A stretch of DNA of 58,832 nucleotides from positions 1 through 58,832 of the forward strand of contig JAFISE010000186.1 in NCBI GenBank assembly GCA_022560025.1. The letters run 5' to 3'. Origin of the DNA: Stagonosporopsis chrysanthemi. Taxonomy: Eukaryota; Ascomycota; Dothideomycetes; Pleosporales; Didymellaceae. How positions within the stretch are numbered: position 1 is the stretch's first letter; each line of letters starts with the position of its first letter. Under the pieces are notes generated by a model. The model was not told where the DNA came from. It did no database searches and worked only from the letters and a program-made list of their open reading frames with translations. Shown piece after piece: positions 35,085 to 45,955 of the stretch. A program made the translations under genes and the position numbers.

Positions 35085-35930
35085 ACATTATCTTTTACTA
35101 CTTTGCTAAGCCTTCTCTTTAGGCTTCTAATACTAGAAGAAGCTCTTCTTTAACTTATTCTAGCAAAGATTAGCTTAAAATTAAGACTCTACTGCGCAAG
35201 GTAGCTAAGGATAAGAACAGTAAAGAGCTAAAGAAGATTAGCTGCTCCCTCTACTACATCTTAGTCTAAAACTAGCTACTTTACTATAAGATAGCAGGCC
35301 TAAAAGAGGTTCTTAAGACTTAGAAGAAGTACAAAAAGAAGAGTAAACCTCTTAACTTCTAAGAACCTAGGAGTATTATAGTAGAGCAGTATTTTACTCT
35401 CTTTGTAGGATTAATAAAGCATACTAGTATAAGCAAGTAAAATAACAAGAAGCTAAGGCAGAAGAAGCTAGAAAAGTAGAGATAGCTAAACTTAGGCACG
35501 CTAATAAGCTATACAAGGAGCAAGTAGCTTAGGAGAAGTGTAAGCAGCAAGCAAAAGAGAAGAAAGAGAAAGACTGTGTTAAAGCTAAGAAGGTAGAAGA
35601 AGTACTAAAACGTAAGGCTAAAAAAGAACATTAGAAGCAAGCTTATAATACCTAGGAAGCTATACAATTGTCCTAAAGAGGTAATAAGATAGCTTTAAAA
35701 GCTTCTATAGTAAAAAAAAAGCCTGCGCGTTGTAGTGTAAGTACGTGTAGTTACTTAAAGCCTATAACGCCTCCTCTACCTGCGTGCACCTACACTACCT
35801 GCAGCAGCTGCACAGCTACTTTATATAAATAGTTTATATAGAGGAACTTTGTTACATAAGTCTATAGAACAGACTAATAAATTGTTTAACAATAATAGCT
35901 ATTGTATGTGGCTCTATAACCTCATTTTGT
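35085..35930 (+). pseudogene. Fot1/Pogo transposase C-terminal part (copy 3)
   Basis: Continues the transposase after the LINE. It is Ser-, Lys- and Glu-rich with long helical, coiled-coil-like segments (LLRKVAKDKNSKELKK, then repeated KQ/KE/KA-rich stretches to 35640), matching the tails of copies 1 and 2. It is stop-filled by RIP and ends just before the right TIR. Confidence 0.72.
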
Positions 35931-35951
35931 GATGAGCTTCAAGGCTCGGAG

Positions 35952-35992
35952 CGGGCGTCACGCGAATCCGGGCGTCACGCGCACAGACACAG
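35952..35992 (-). repeat. Right TIR of Pogo copy 3
   Basis: Inverted copy of 27229-27269 with one terminal difference (CTGTGTCTG versus CCGTGTCTG on the inverted strand). TA follows at 35993-35994, completing the target duplication. Confidence 0.88.
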
Positions 35993-36059
35993 TACTCTTT
36001 CGTAATCGCGTGCCAGTTCGTAGATGCGTCTAAATTTTGGCACTACGCGTGCTTCTAGC

Positions 36060-37583
36060 TACTCATAGAGTCCTTGCACGGGTCGAGCGACCCGAAGCGC
36101 AACAGGCGTGCCCGCCCCGCGCGCTTGTCCACCCAATCAACAGCGACGACGCGCTCGCACGCTGCAAGAAGCCCGTTGAACCCCAGTCCAGGCACCCACG
36201 CAGCTTAACCGCACGGCGCACGCGTTGGGGGCGGAAACACTGCCTCAGCTTGGTTCCCCTGAAGCAAACACCACGATGCAGACTGCGAGACTCTGAACAA
36301 CACATAAGGAATAGAGAAAAGCAGGTCACGTACGGCTTTGCAGTGTATCAGAACGGAAAGCAGCTACAGAGCGGCCGCGGGTCACTTCACTCAACCTCGC
36401 ACGTCTTCGACGCCGAGGCAGTGGGAGCATGGAGAGACCTCCAGCATACCGTGCGGCAACTAGATCTCAGCATCCGCCGGATATGGCTTTGCATCGACAG
36501 CACCTCAGTGATCTGGTGCCTTAGGGGCGCCGCCCCTCCCACCTCACAGTGGGCATTTCTAGAGTGCCACGGCGCCATAGAAACCCACAATGTCTCTATC
36601 AAATGGGCCCCTGGGCACCAAGGAATCGAAGGGAACGAGGCAGCTGACAGACTAGCTAACCTAGAAGCCCAGCACCCATCGCCTCCAGCTGGGAAAGCTG
36701 CTATGCCCACACTCTCAGACATCAAGTTGGTCGCACGCAAAGGACTGCGTAGCACACAACAGACCTAGTGGTTGGACAAGAAGACAAAACTCTCTAGATA
36801 GTATAAGCGCTGGGACCTAGACTACGCACTACACTGCGGACTAAGAGAGCTAGACCTGCTAAGAGCTACGTTGGCTAGACTGCTTTCTATCTAATCTATG
36901 CATAGAGACTTTGTCTAGTACTACTACAAGTTCCATCACGGCAACGCGAACCTCTCCTGCTTATGCAGAAGCAACAAGATGCTAGAGCACCTCGTGCTAT
37001 GCCGCAAGACCCTAGGGGCCTTTAGCTAATAGCTACTTTGACTACCTATACTACCGTCTAGCCAGGCTAACAGCCTTGCATACACTGCAGCTCTTATAGC
37101 AGACTCTAAGGCTTTTAAAGCCTTTATCTAGCTTACACAGTACTATACTAAGGTCTGTCCCTAGTAGCAACTACTGCCTAGCAACAGCATAGCAGTAAAA
37201 GAGGCTACCTACCCAGCCTTAGTGCAGCACCTAGCGACACTAGGTCTGGCAGCACAACGCTTTAACACTTTACACTTACTTACCCTTCTCTCTGCCCTTC
37301 TGCTCTTACTATTTTTCTCTTTTCTTCTTGTACAGCATAAAGATGCCTTAGAATATAAGAGATTTTCTCTAATAAACACAAACTACTTTGTCTCTCTAAC
37401 TAGACAGGGAGCTGTAATTCTAACATAGTAGTAATACCTACGTACGCAGAAAATAATTTCTAAGGTAGTGTGTTAGCACTGTAATTCTATAGCTTAGCAC
37501 GTTGTATATACCTTTTAGGAAGCAAGATAGTAGACTTATTCCTTATTAACTAGACGTAAAATAAATACTAACTAACTAACATA
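36060..37583 (+). mobile_element. 5'-truncated LINE fragment
   Basis: Homologous to the last 1.3 kb of the LINE at 28452-35070, ending in the same 3' block (CTAGACGTAAAAT and a CTAA-repeat tail at 37560-37583). The left breakpoint is not clear and lies soon after the Pogo element's end. The 5' half (to about 36780) is almost free of RIP and GC-rich, while the 3' half is clearly mutated. No target duplication was identified. Confidence 0.75.
36300..36768 (+). pseudogene. LINE RNase H domain fragment, well preserved
   Basis: This open frame encodes a LINE-type RNase H: QVTYGFAVYQNGK, HVFDAEAVGAW (catalytic Glu), IWLCIDSTSVIWCL (catalytic Asp), KWAPGHQGIEGNEAADRLAN (His loop and final Asp). Three of the four acidic catalytic positions are intact; the first, in the SDGS strand, appears as a damaged RDSEQ. 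It stops at TAG 36766, where relatives read on. The upstream 36037-36300 portion of the frame does not resemble LINE protein. It is a transposon remnant, not a host gene. Confidence 0.8.
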
Positions 37584-39340
37584 GCGCTTAACAGGCTGTA
37601 AGAGCAAGCAAAATTAGCTAACAATAGCTAAATAATACAGCGTTCCTAGCAAAGTCCTCTCTAAGCAGTGCTCTGCTATCTTTACCTTAGAAGTACTGTG
37701 CAGCTATCTTTTTAGCCGCCTTAGATATCCTGCACAGTGTTAAAGCCTGTGCTAAAAACATATCTGTTGTAGCTTAGTATAGAGGCAATAGAGGAAACTC
37801 TTTCTTAAAAGGCTAAGGATACTGCAGACTCTAAGAGTCTGATAACAGGTTATCTAACTCCTTAGCTAGCAGGCAGCAGCGCTCTAGACAGTAAGTAGAC
37901 GTAGGAGTTATAGATCTAAATTTATTATTAGCTTAGATGCTTCTACTTAGAGCGTAGTTGCAGCACGTGTAATTACTGCGATTTGCTAAGCAGAGCCTTA
38001 CAGCATTGTTTATTAGTATTATTTAGCTAATAAGATAAGTTTATTTTTGTATAGTAAGCAGAGTAGTCTAAGTAGAAAAGTTTAAGGAGTAGGCAACAAA
38101 GAAAAAGAGAGAAAAACAGCCTGCAAGTACAGTTTGCAACGCGCAGCTGCATTTTAAAAGCATTATGTAGAGACAGGTACATAATAATAGACTTAAGGCT
38201 CTAATTGCAAATTAAGCACTTAAAAAATAGACAGGATTAGCAAGTAGTTATAATTATTTTAACAAGACTTTAAAAAACAAAAATATAGTAAGTATAATCT
38301 TGTATAGACGTTATCTTTAGACACTATAAATTGCAGATAGCGTAGAAGAAATAATAGAAAGCGCAGTATAAACAAGAGACAGCATTGCTTAAATAACAGA
38401 TAGAATGCTATAAATTATATCTAGCGCTACTACAGATGTTGCTAGCTTTTAAGATTACAGAAAGCTAGACTAAACAAAGCAAACAAGAGGTAAGAAGTAG
38501 ATAGATGCTCTTACTAGAAAACAAGCTATAGCTAAATAGAGAATAGTGCGTAACAGTAGCAGAGAATTAGGACGCTAACAGAGATTATAGCAACAAGAAT
38601 GCAGAGCGCAGGGAAGCTAATAGGACGCCTATAAACAATAGCAATCTAGAGTTGCTAATAGATATAGACAGTGTCTATAGTAGTAAGAGGAACGCAGAGA
38701 GCGCTTAAAGCTATGCTATAACTAAGGATGTTAATAGTATAGATTAGATATCTAGTAGCCTTTATAGCAAGAAGAACGTAGAGAGCGCTTAAGGCTATGC
38801 TGTAACTAAGAATTACAACACTATAGACTTAGATTGCAACAAAGATTATAGCAAGAACAATACAGAGCGTAAGAGAGCTAGAGTTACGTAAAATGCTAAC
38901 AGTATTACACAGAAGGTTAACAGATACACACAGAATACTAACGTAGACGTAGAAATACTAGATTACAACAATGTAATAAATGTCTAGGTACAAGGATTTA
39001 ATACTAAGCTATGCTGTAGTATGCTAACGTGCGCAGAATAGATATATAGTTAGCAGCATCGTAGAGACTGTCTGTTACGCTGCGCAGAGACTATACAAGT
39101 AAGATTTTCCCCTACAAGAAGGTTGTTAGTAAGCGTTAGGCTAGTGCTAACGTAGATAGGAGACAGCGTTTGTAAGCAGGCAACTAATGTAGAGTATTGC
39201 AGGTAGAAGAAGATAGATAAGGCAAATAAGTAGGTTAAAATGTAAGAGACAAGTGCAAAGTACACAGAATAGATTTAGTATTTTAGTAGATAGACAGTAA
39301 TAGTACAGTATAATAGAAAAGACTATTATCTAATACACTA
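37584..39340. other. RIP-mutated repeat sequence, unclassified
   Basis: TA-rich sequence without a useful open frame. The plus strand shows stop-interrupted Lys/Arg- and Asn-rich coding-like stretches with no motif I can place. It contains a tandem repeat at 38690-38890. RIP character ends sharply near 39340. Confidence 0.45.
38690..38890 (+). repeat. Degenerate tandem repeat, unit about 82 bp
   Basis: AACGCAGAGAGCGCTTAAAG then CTATGCTATAACTAAG (about 38691) recurs as AACGTAGAGAGCGCTTAAGG then CTATGCTGTAACTAAG (about 38776), with a shorter third unit (ATACAGAGCG) near 38860 and a related piece near 38600. It is probably a coding repeat within the degraded element. Confidence 0.6.
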
Positions 39341-39999
39341 TGACGTGATAAGTCATTACACACAGTCAGCGCTAGACACTAATACTTCTAACAATCAAGC
39401 AGACTGAGTTTGCTATTTGCATAGCCTTGATCAAACAGTTCACTGCTAGTGTGCCCTAGAACGGGCCCTTAGGACACACAATCCAACACGCCATATAGGG
39501 CACGTAGCACGTGATTTCTGTTGTACATGCCGCACGACTCAACTTGTCTGGTGTTACAGTCAGCAAGCGGTTACAAGGTAACAAACAGCAAGCACGTGCC
39601 ACGCTGTCACATTACGCTAGCTGCAATAGAGTGCACGCCCAGGGTACGGGTCGGCGGGCCGCGAGTGGGGTGAAAAGGCGCTTTATAACGCACACTAACC
39701 TCAATCTTCTAACGTTGGACATGTCCTAAGAGTCCTCTTCAACACGTCTACATGTAGCGTGGGAGCTCTTGAAGTCGATGTAGCCGGCATATTCAAGACG
39801 TAGGGGACGTGAACGAAGTGCGAGATGCTGCAGACAGTACAGCTATTGAGTATCCCCTCAGCTTGTCGCAATGACTGCTGAGACGCGGCTTCGTTGACGT
39901 TGCGGGCGCGCTGTCTCTTAAGCAATAACGCCGCCGTGTTGACGTGGGCAATTGGTGAACACAGGTTGAGGGCGGTGGTGCACTGTTCAGCCACAGTGG
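39341..39999. other. Intergenic, no gene seen
   Basis: Normal base composition. An imperfect inverted repeat GTGCCCTAGAACGGGCCCTTAGGACAC spans 39450-39478 in two arms around GGGCCC. No supported gene. Confidence 0.4.
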
Positions 40000-40707
40000 A
40001 TGGTGTGGCTCAAGCCCGCCTCGCACAGCGTCGACCTTGATGGCGCACATAGGCGGCACAAGGCGAGGCGGAGCGGTCCGGACGAGGGCGCAGCGTCACA
40101 GCAGCCGCGGCGCGAACGGTGCGTCCACGACTCAACGCCTGCTTTGCGTGCCTGCTCGGAGACATGGTTCAGGGCGATGGTAGCCTATACAGTCGGGCGC
40201 ATAGGATGGCGTGGTGATAGTACGCGCCTGATTGGAATATTGGGGTCTGCTTGCGACTGGCGACTGTACTCTTCATGGGAAGGGAAGGAGGAGCGCCTCG
40301 GGGCTTTAGGCAGCGCCTTGAAGAATAGGACAGCAGCACTCAATGTGGCTGGCAATGGACAACTGCTGACAATGGATGACCACACAATGAGACTGCAAGT
40401 GAGTATGATTGAGAAGCCGCGCCAGTTCCGCATGTGGAAATTTATCTACAACTTTCTCCAGCGGCTACCCTGTCGCGCCGCGGTCAATTTGGCCAGTTGC
40501 ATTGTTGTCGTCCTTGCTAAGCATTTGTGTCTGGTTTATCACGTTATCGTCCCTGACCAGCTTAGTGCTCAACGAGGGAAGGCCCTCAGTGTTGGGTGTG
40601 CCCCGGTAAACAGCCCCGCCGGTATTCACCGGGACCGTTATCTGTACGTGAGATGTCAAGTACATCTAGCTAGTCCGAAAGCCATTGTTGCAATGGATTT
40701 GCAGTAG
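40000..40707 (+). pseudogene. Possible relic of an NLR-associated helical domain
   Basis: A 235-codon ATG-started frame. Most of it has composition typical of chance frames. One segment (about 40260-40350, WRLYSSWEGKEERLGAL followed by KNRTAALNVA) resembles the helical N-terminal domain common in fungal STAND proteins. The flanking parts do not fit, so if real it is a decayed exon. I would not annotate it as an expressed protein. Confidence 0.25.
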
Positions 40708-43700
40708 GCTGAGAATTCAGATTAATGTGGCTGAGACGCGACAATCACCTAATTTTGGCGCCGGAAATGTATCGGGGTAATCATGGGCTGGTGAAGAATG
40801 ACTATATATGTCCGTAGATGCGGGTAGCGTTATGCAGCTGATCTGATAAAAAGGTAGCCTTCAGCCTGACTCTCGGTACCTTCTGTCGGACTCGGTCTTG
40901 AAGCACAATCATCTCGCGAACCAACTCAGCCTCTGATCATCAATCTGCATTGTCGGCATACCTTACCCAGAGACGCCTTCCTTAGGAGCTCATAAAGCAA
41001 TCTTTGAAGACGACTGTGATGCATCTGCTTCAGTAGTAAGGACATCTCAGTCAATCTTAGGGTCTGACATAGAGAAACTCTCCACGCTGTTGAGAACCAA
41101 GTTTGGGACTGGGGCCTACAACCCTCGTGTAAGCATTCGGCTGTCCACACAGCTCAAAATTCAAATATCATCGCTGATAATGCTATATCCAGATACGTAC
41201 AAACTATCATTGCATAATCGAGGAACCGCTCAGCTGTGGGTCCCTGAACAGTGTTTTGGCCATCTCGCACTAGTAGCCGATGATTCATAGGGGGAGACTG
41301 ATAGATATCAGCGACAACAGGACTATTCCGTTTTATAGCGGTGCGCGACTGCAGGCGCACGGGTCTCGTCTAATACTTCCTGGGGCGTCTAAGCTCTGCT
41401 GCGTCGGCTTTTAGGTCCAGTCAGAATCCTCTTATCTGCAAAAGATCGCGCGTAACTTTGGAAAGGACATATTTCTGCATCCAACGAGATTATTTGAAGA
41501 AGAATAAGATGCCAGAGATGGCGGACGCCGGTGACAACGAGAAATGAGGGCGTCACACAGGAGGCATCATCTTCGACTCAAGCAACGAATGTGCCATAGG
41601 AAACACGCTAGCTGACTCAGAACCACATCATCTTGCGTGCACCACGATGAAAGCTCCTGCGTTCTCAATTTTTTGTAATTCCGCGAGCAAGCATCTTGCA
41701 TCAAGCTTTCTACTCTGTTTTCAAACACCTCTGCTTTCCTAAACTTGTGCATACTTGTGCAACAAGATACCTCATGTTAAGCTTAAAAAGGTCTTGACCT
41801 TGTCGCCTTCCACTGTCGGTGATCCACATTCTATACTTCCCTCGTGTTGAATCGAACTTTCTACGTCTATGTTTACAGATCGTTTAGGGCCAAAATGATC
41901 TGACGTACACTATTCTACCCCTTCACAATCAACCAGCCAACCATTTCTCGTCATCGTGTAACATACCGGGAATCGCCAATAGCATGGCGTCAGTTGCTTT
42001 GTGACCGGCTTTCGATTACGTAGCTTTGCTGATGGGTGAAATCGTTCGTTTCATGCTGTGCAAACCTTTACGGACTTGCAGTCTGTCCTATATGCTCTTG
42101 AACAGGCGTTGTTTGCAAAGCCTCTCAAAGATACAGTGTAGGAGGTGTTTCGACTTACGCGAACCAGTTCTTCGATCTCAGAAGCAATTCAAATTACACT
42201 GCTTGCCCCATAGTCACGCAACCAATAAACATCACGGGATGGAGCACTTGTTGCACATAGATTGGCAGTCGTTCTCCACCCTTAGTTGATGAAGCTGCTC
42301 AACCGCTGAACCCTCCAGCGTCGTCTTAGCATCACGATGTTCTCTCTAAACACAACCTAGATTTCAACTACAATATCAATATTTGTGAGATCAATTAGAA
42401 CAAGACAACACGTTGACTAAGTACACGCAACAGCTGCGCTCGCAGGAGGATAGGGCCCAAATGGGACACCGCCCGACTACTCCTCTCCTTTGTTACATAC
42501 TACACTCCTTTTGAACTCTTTTTGACGCTAATTCCTTGGCATTTATTGGGATGAACGGGCGGGCCATTCGGCCCGCTTCCTATAATGATGTGTGGGAATC
42601 AGTACTTTCGTACACTACTCAGAACAAGCAACAGTACCCTCAACTGACGGATGGACTGAAGCATAACCTAGCTGGCCTCAAAAGGCAGCGAATCTTGTAT
42701 ACATAGAAACTGCGTACGGAGAAAGTCAACAATGGGGCTGCAGCCCCTGACTCCCTCGCCACTTTGCACGTCGTTTATACCCCATGGGGGGTCCGCGTAG
42801 TGAAAAGCTCACTTCGCGACGTTAATTATATCCAATCCAATTCAATCACAGGAACAAAACAGATTTCATCGAGTACTGCCTACAATGACAGGCGCAAGTA
42901 GATCATTTTAGTGCTCTTATCTGTTCCAGCTTCGACCAAGTTCTTTACGTTGGTAAATTACGAGTATTTAGCCATTAGCAGCGTAAGAGTAGTGGCGAAT
43001 CTGCCTCATACCTTGTACATTTAGGGGTTTGACACTAAGCATAGTCAAAAACATGATTACTACTAACGAGGTACATTCAGGATAGCTCGGCTGTTGGACT
43101 CTGGTTTTGATAGCAAGCACCACAGTGCTATCATTAAGCGCATACCAAAGGAGCGAAAAACCTAGGTTAGCGTGCTATTGTTGCAGTTTCTCTATAGACT
43201 GTGCTTGAGGAATTATGAAATGCGCTGTCTCTAAACGTCATAGTGTCGTGTAGGAGGATCAGAGGCCGCCCCCAACATCGCAGTGTTCCACAGTGTTACC
43301 AAACTTGCCTAAATAAGCAATTTGTGAGGCAGAAGCACGGTGTCTCTCCTGATTCACTGTTTCTGAATGTCGGGCTCCTGTCCATCTAGCAACCTTTTGT
43401 TATTACGACACGACCATGTTGCTTACAATTGTGCCACGTCTTGCTAACCTGATTCTAGGTGACCTACAAAGTGATGAACCCTCCTTGGTCTGGTAGACTA
43501 CATCAGAAGCCGCTCCTAATTGGCCAAATACTGCTTACAACCAATTGGAAGCAGGCCACAGCCTCACGTACCGGACTATGGGGGTCTGTATGTTCTGCCG
43601 TCTATTATAGAGCCTCTCGTGCTACTATATTCCTACATAGTAGGTGCGGTGGCCTATCATAAACAGTTACTGTCTTTGAAAGATGGCTAAATGCACAGCA

Positions 43701-44550
43701 ACACTGCATCTAGGTTAGGTTATAACATCTGCTAATGTACCTGTAGTTTATAAGCCTGACGACATGACGCTGCAATGAGGATAGCACTGTCAGTGCTGTC
43801 AAATACTGCTGCAGGGCGCAGTTAATTGCATAGACTTTGGCCTGTTGGTGAGAATAAGTCTTTGCACCACACTCATCGTCTGAGTCTAGAAAGGCTATGT
43901 ATGCCACTAAAGATGTCTTTGGCTCCTGTAGAGTCCTTTTGGCATTTTGAGACACAGGGCACCTTTGGGTCCTTATGTTGTCTTCTGATAGCATCACGCA
44001 ATTAGTTCAAGGCTAGGTAATGCTTGGGGTGCGGTGCTCACTCTGCTATTGATAGCTTGCTACATCTGTGAACTAAAGCGCGACTTGCTACAACTCTAAT
44101 GCTTGCGATATCTTGAAAACTACAGTAAAAATGACTAAACTTAACTCTAATAACTTACTTGGTGCAGATCTCTTAGGGTGTGAGAGCTCGAGTTCCATGC
44201 AGGTGCTACATTCTTTGGGTTTCTCACGATTCTTCGGGAAGACTGGCTGTGCCTCTGCTGATTACGTCTTCTTTAGATCCAGTTTCCTCTCTATAGTGCA
44301 AAGAAAGAGATTACCTCGTCTGATATAAGCTCCCAGGATGTTTGAAACTGTACACATTTCTATTCTGTTGCTAAAGCATTCGTAAATCTCTAAAAAAGCA
44401 CTAGATACATTCAATCTCAGAGAATTTTACATCCTAATCAGCAGTTTAGAAGGCCTTGCGCAACGGACTATTGCGGCCACAACTGACAAAATTGTCTGCA
44501 GCAGTACTGCCGCTTCTTGTTGTCACAATTTAAAGACACTACCTATTGGC
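40708..44550. other. Long gene-poor interval
   Basis: 3.8 kb of ordinary composition with only short frames on both strands. None has a recognisable domain, good start context with splice sites, or a signal peptide. At about 41050-41280 a stop-interrupted frame reads VNLRV.HRETLHAVENQVWDW-like sequence, possibly a gene relic. No RIP tract, transposon end or RNA gene was recognised. Confidence 0.4.
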
Positions 44551-45594
44551 ATGCTACAGCTTATAAATATAAAAACTATAAGAAATGCAGGTCTTATGCA
44601 AAGAGTTGTATATTGCGACGTAGTCTTCGTATCACCTGCAAAAATGCTTACGTTGCTCTTTGATCTTTTTGTGCCCTACGCAGTGCGGCAGCAGCTTCTC
44701 AGAGAGCTTTCAGCATACGACGCAGCCAAATTAGAATTAGTTCTTGGAAAATTTCTTGATTGTTGAGAACAGAAGCTTTACCTCAACCCTATCCGCGACG
44801 TAGTCTTTGACCTATCTAAGGTACAAGCCCTCGAAGCACGCAGAATGAGGTTAATGCTGCTCAGCAATAACGCTTTCGCGCTTCGCAAACGCCTGGAAGA
44901 TCCAGAACAGTACATCTGCAGTTATAGCCACAGCCGAAAACTTCAGATCTACCTTATTCGATACTGCCGAGTAGTCGCAAAGACGACCGAGATCCGAGAC
45001 AAATTACTAACCTTCTCATTATCTAGTAGATTAGATGCAAAGAGAGTGATTAAAGACATAGCCCAAATGAACAGCATGGGATCAAAGGTCATCTACGGTG
45101 GCCTTAGCTCGCACACTGATTTCATGTTATCTCTTGGTGTAGCTGGTCAGCCAAGGAGGCGTTCTGATCGCTGGCGCAAAGTCTTTACTACTCTTAACTT
45201 TACTATCAACCTCAGACTCTATGTATTGTTAGTCCGTGACAGAGAGCGCGGGGAGTTTAGTTTTCCAAGGCGCGAGGCTTGGCATTTGTCCAAATGCGTG
45301 TCGCAAAAAGCACAGTTCCCATCATATTATGCAGGTGTTCTGTTCATGTGTCTTAAACTCCACACGCTCAGTGTAGCCCATCTAACAAGCTCAGACATTC
45401 AAGCTGCGGGACCATATGGACGACTCTGGTCACAAGGACAGATAAGACTAAGACAGTGACCCTCACTACTCCTTGAAGAAGAGTTGATATGGACCAATCC
45501 GCTAGACAGCAAACGTGAGCTGACGTCATTCTCGTTATGGACATGGAAGCATGAACGCTCTCTATTTGCCTTCATAAGAAGTGGTTACATATAA
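44551..45594 (+). pseudogene. Unknown fungal family, pseudogene with two TGA stops
   Basis: A single reading frame spans 348 codons from ATG 44551 to TAA 45592-45594, interrupted only by TGA at 44764 and 45457. Codons 24-70 (LFDLFVPYAVRQQLLRELS, AYDAAKLELVLGKFLD) look like an F-box-type helical start. Then come YLNPIRDVVFDLSK and RMRLMLLSNNAFALRKRLED-type segments; after the second stop the frame continues LLLEEELIWTNPLDSKRELT. Good continuity across both stops means it was one protein. I recall no name for it. The first possible start may not be the native one. Confidence 0.55.
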
Positions 45595-45639
45595 GCAAGC
45601 GCAAAAGTTTGGCGGCTGTGTAAGAATATCTAGAATATC

Positions 45640-45955
45640 TAAGGTCGTTGAAAGCTAGCAGATTGAATCGCATTATCACAGATGGCCGCACGAGGGTCGG
45701 AGCCGAATTGGAGGAGCTTGCTCTCAAGCAAAGCATCTGCCGTAATTACAAACCAGCCCTCCAGATACATCACAACGCAATTCGCCCACTGTCTTAAGCA
45801 GAATAGCGCTGTGCGAAGCATGGGGAAATACAAGAGAGGTTTTCTACAAAACAAAAACGCTTCAATGCTATTGATAAGAGTCTGGATACGCGTTGGCAAC
45901 ATTTAGAGACCCGGCAAGATCAGCAAGAACCCGCTTAATAGAGCGTAATTGAGTT
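45640..45955 (+). pseudogene. Coiled-coil gene fragment
   Basis: In the frame through about 45660-45905 the plus strand reads LNRIITDGRTRVGAELEEL, ALKQSICRNYKPALQIHHNA, then (after two stops) RFSTKQKRFNAIDKSLDTRW, a helical, heptad-like sequence with the look of a real but decayed protein. It is isolated, with no start or end visible. No family is assigned. Confidence 0.3.

Larger units (their letters stand above)
27229..35992 (+). mobile_element. Fot1/Pogo transposon, copy 3, split by a LINE
   Basis: TIRs of about 40 bp at 27229-27269 and 35952-35992 are identical except one base and are flanked by TA (27227-27228, 35993-35994). Each TIR holds GCGTGACGCCCG twice, 5 bp apart. Removing the LINE and one target duplication leaves 2.13 kb, the same size as copy 2. 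The transposase begins with ATG at 27317 and is followed by the split coding relic. The TIRs and the first 200 bp or so of coding sequence are nearly free of RIP while the interior is heavily mutated. Confidence 0.88.

Noticed and set aside
36037..36768. A 243-codon frame that could pass for a host gene
   Set aside because: Its C-terminal two thirds is LINE RNase H, aligning with the full LINE at 33800-34200; it starts at TTG and ends at a RIP-type TAG.
40000..40707. A 235-codon ATG frame
   Set aside because: Kept only as a possible relic: composition mostly like chance sequence and no complete domain.
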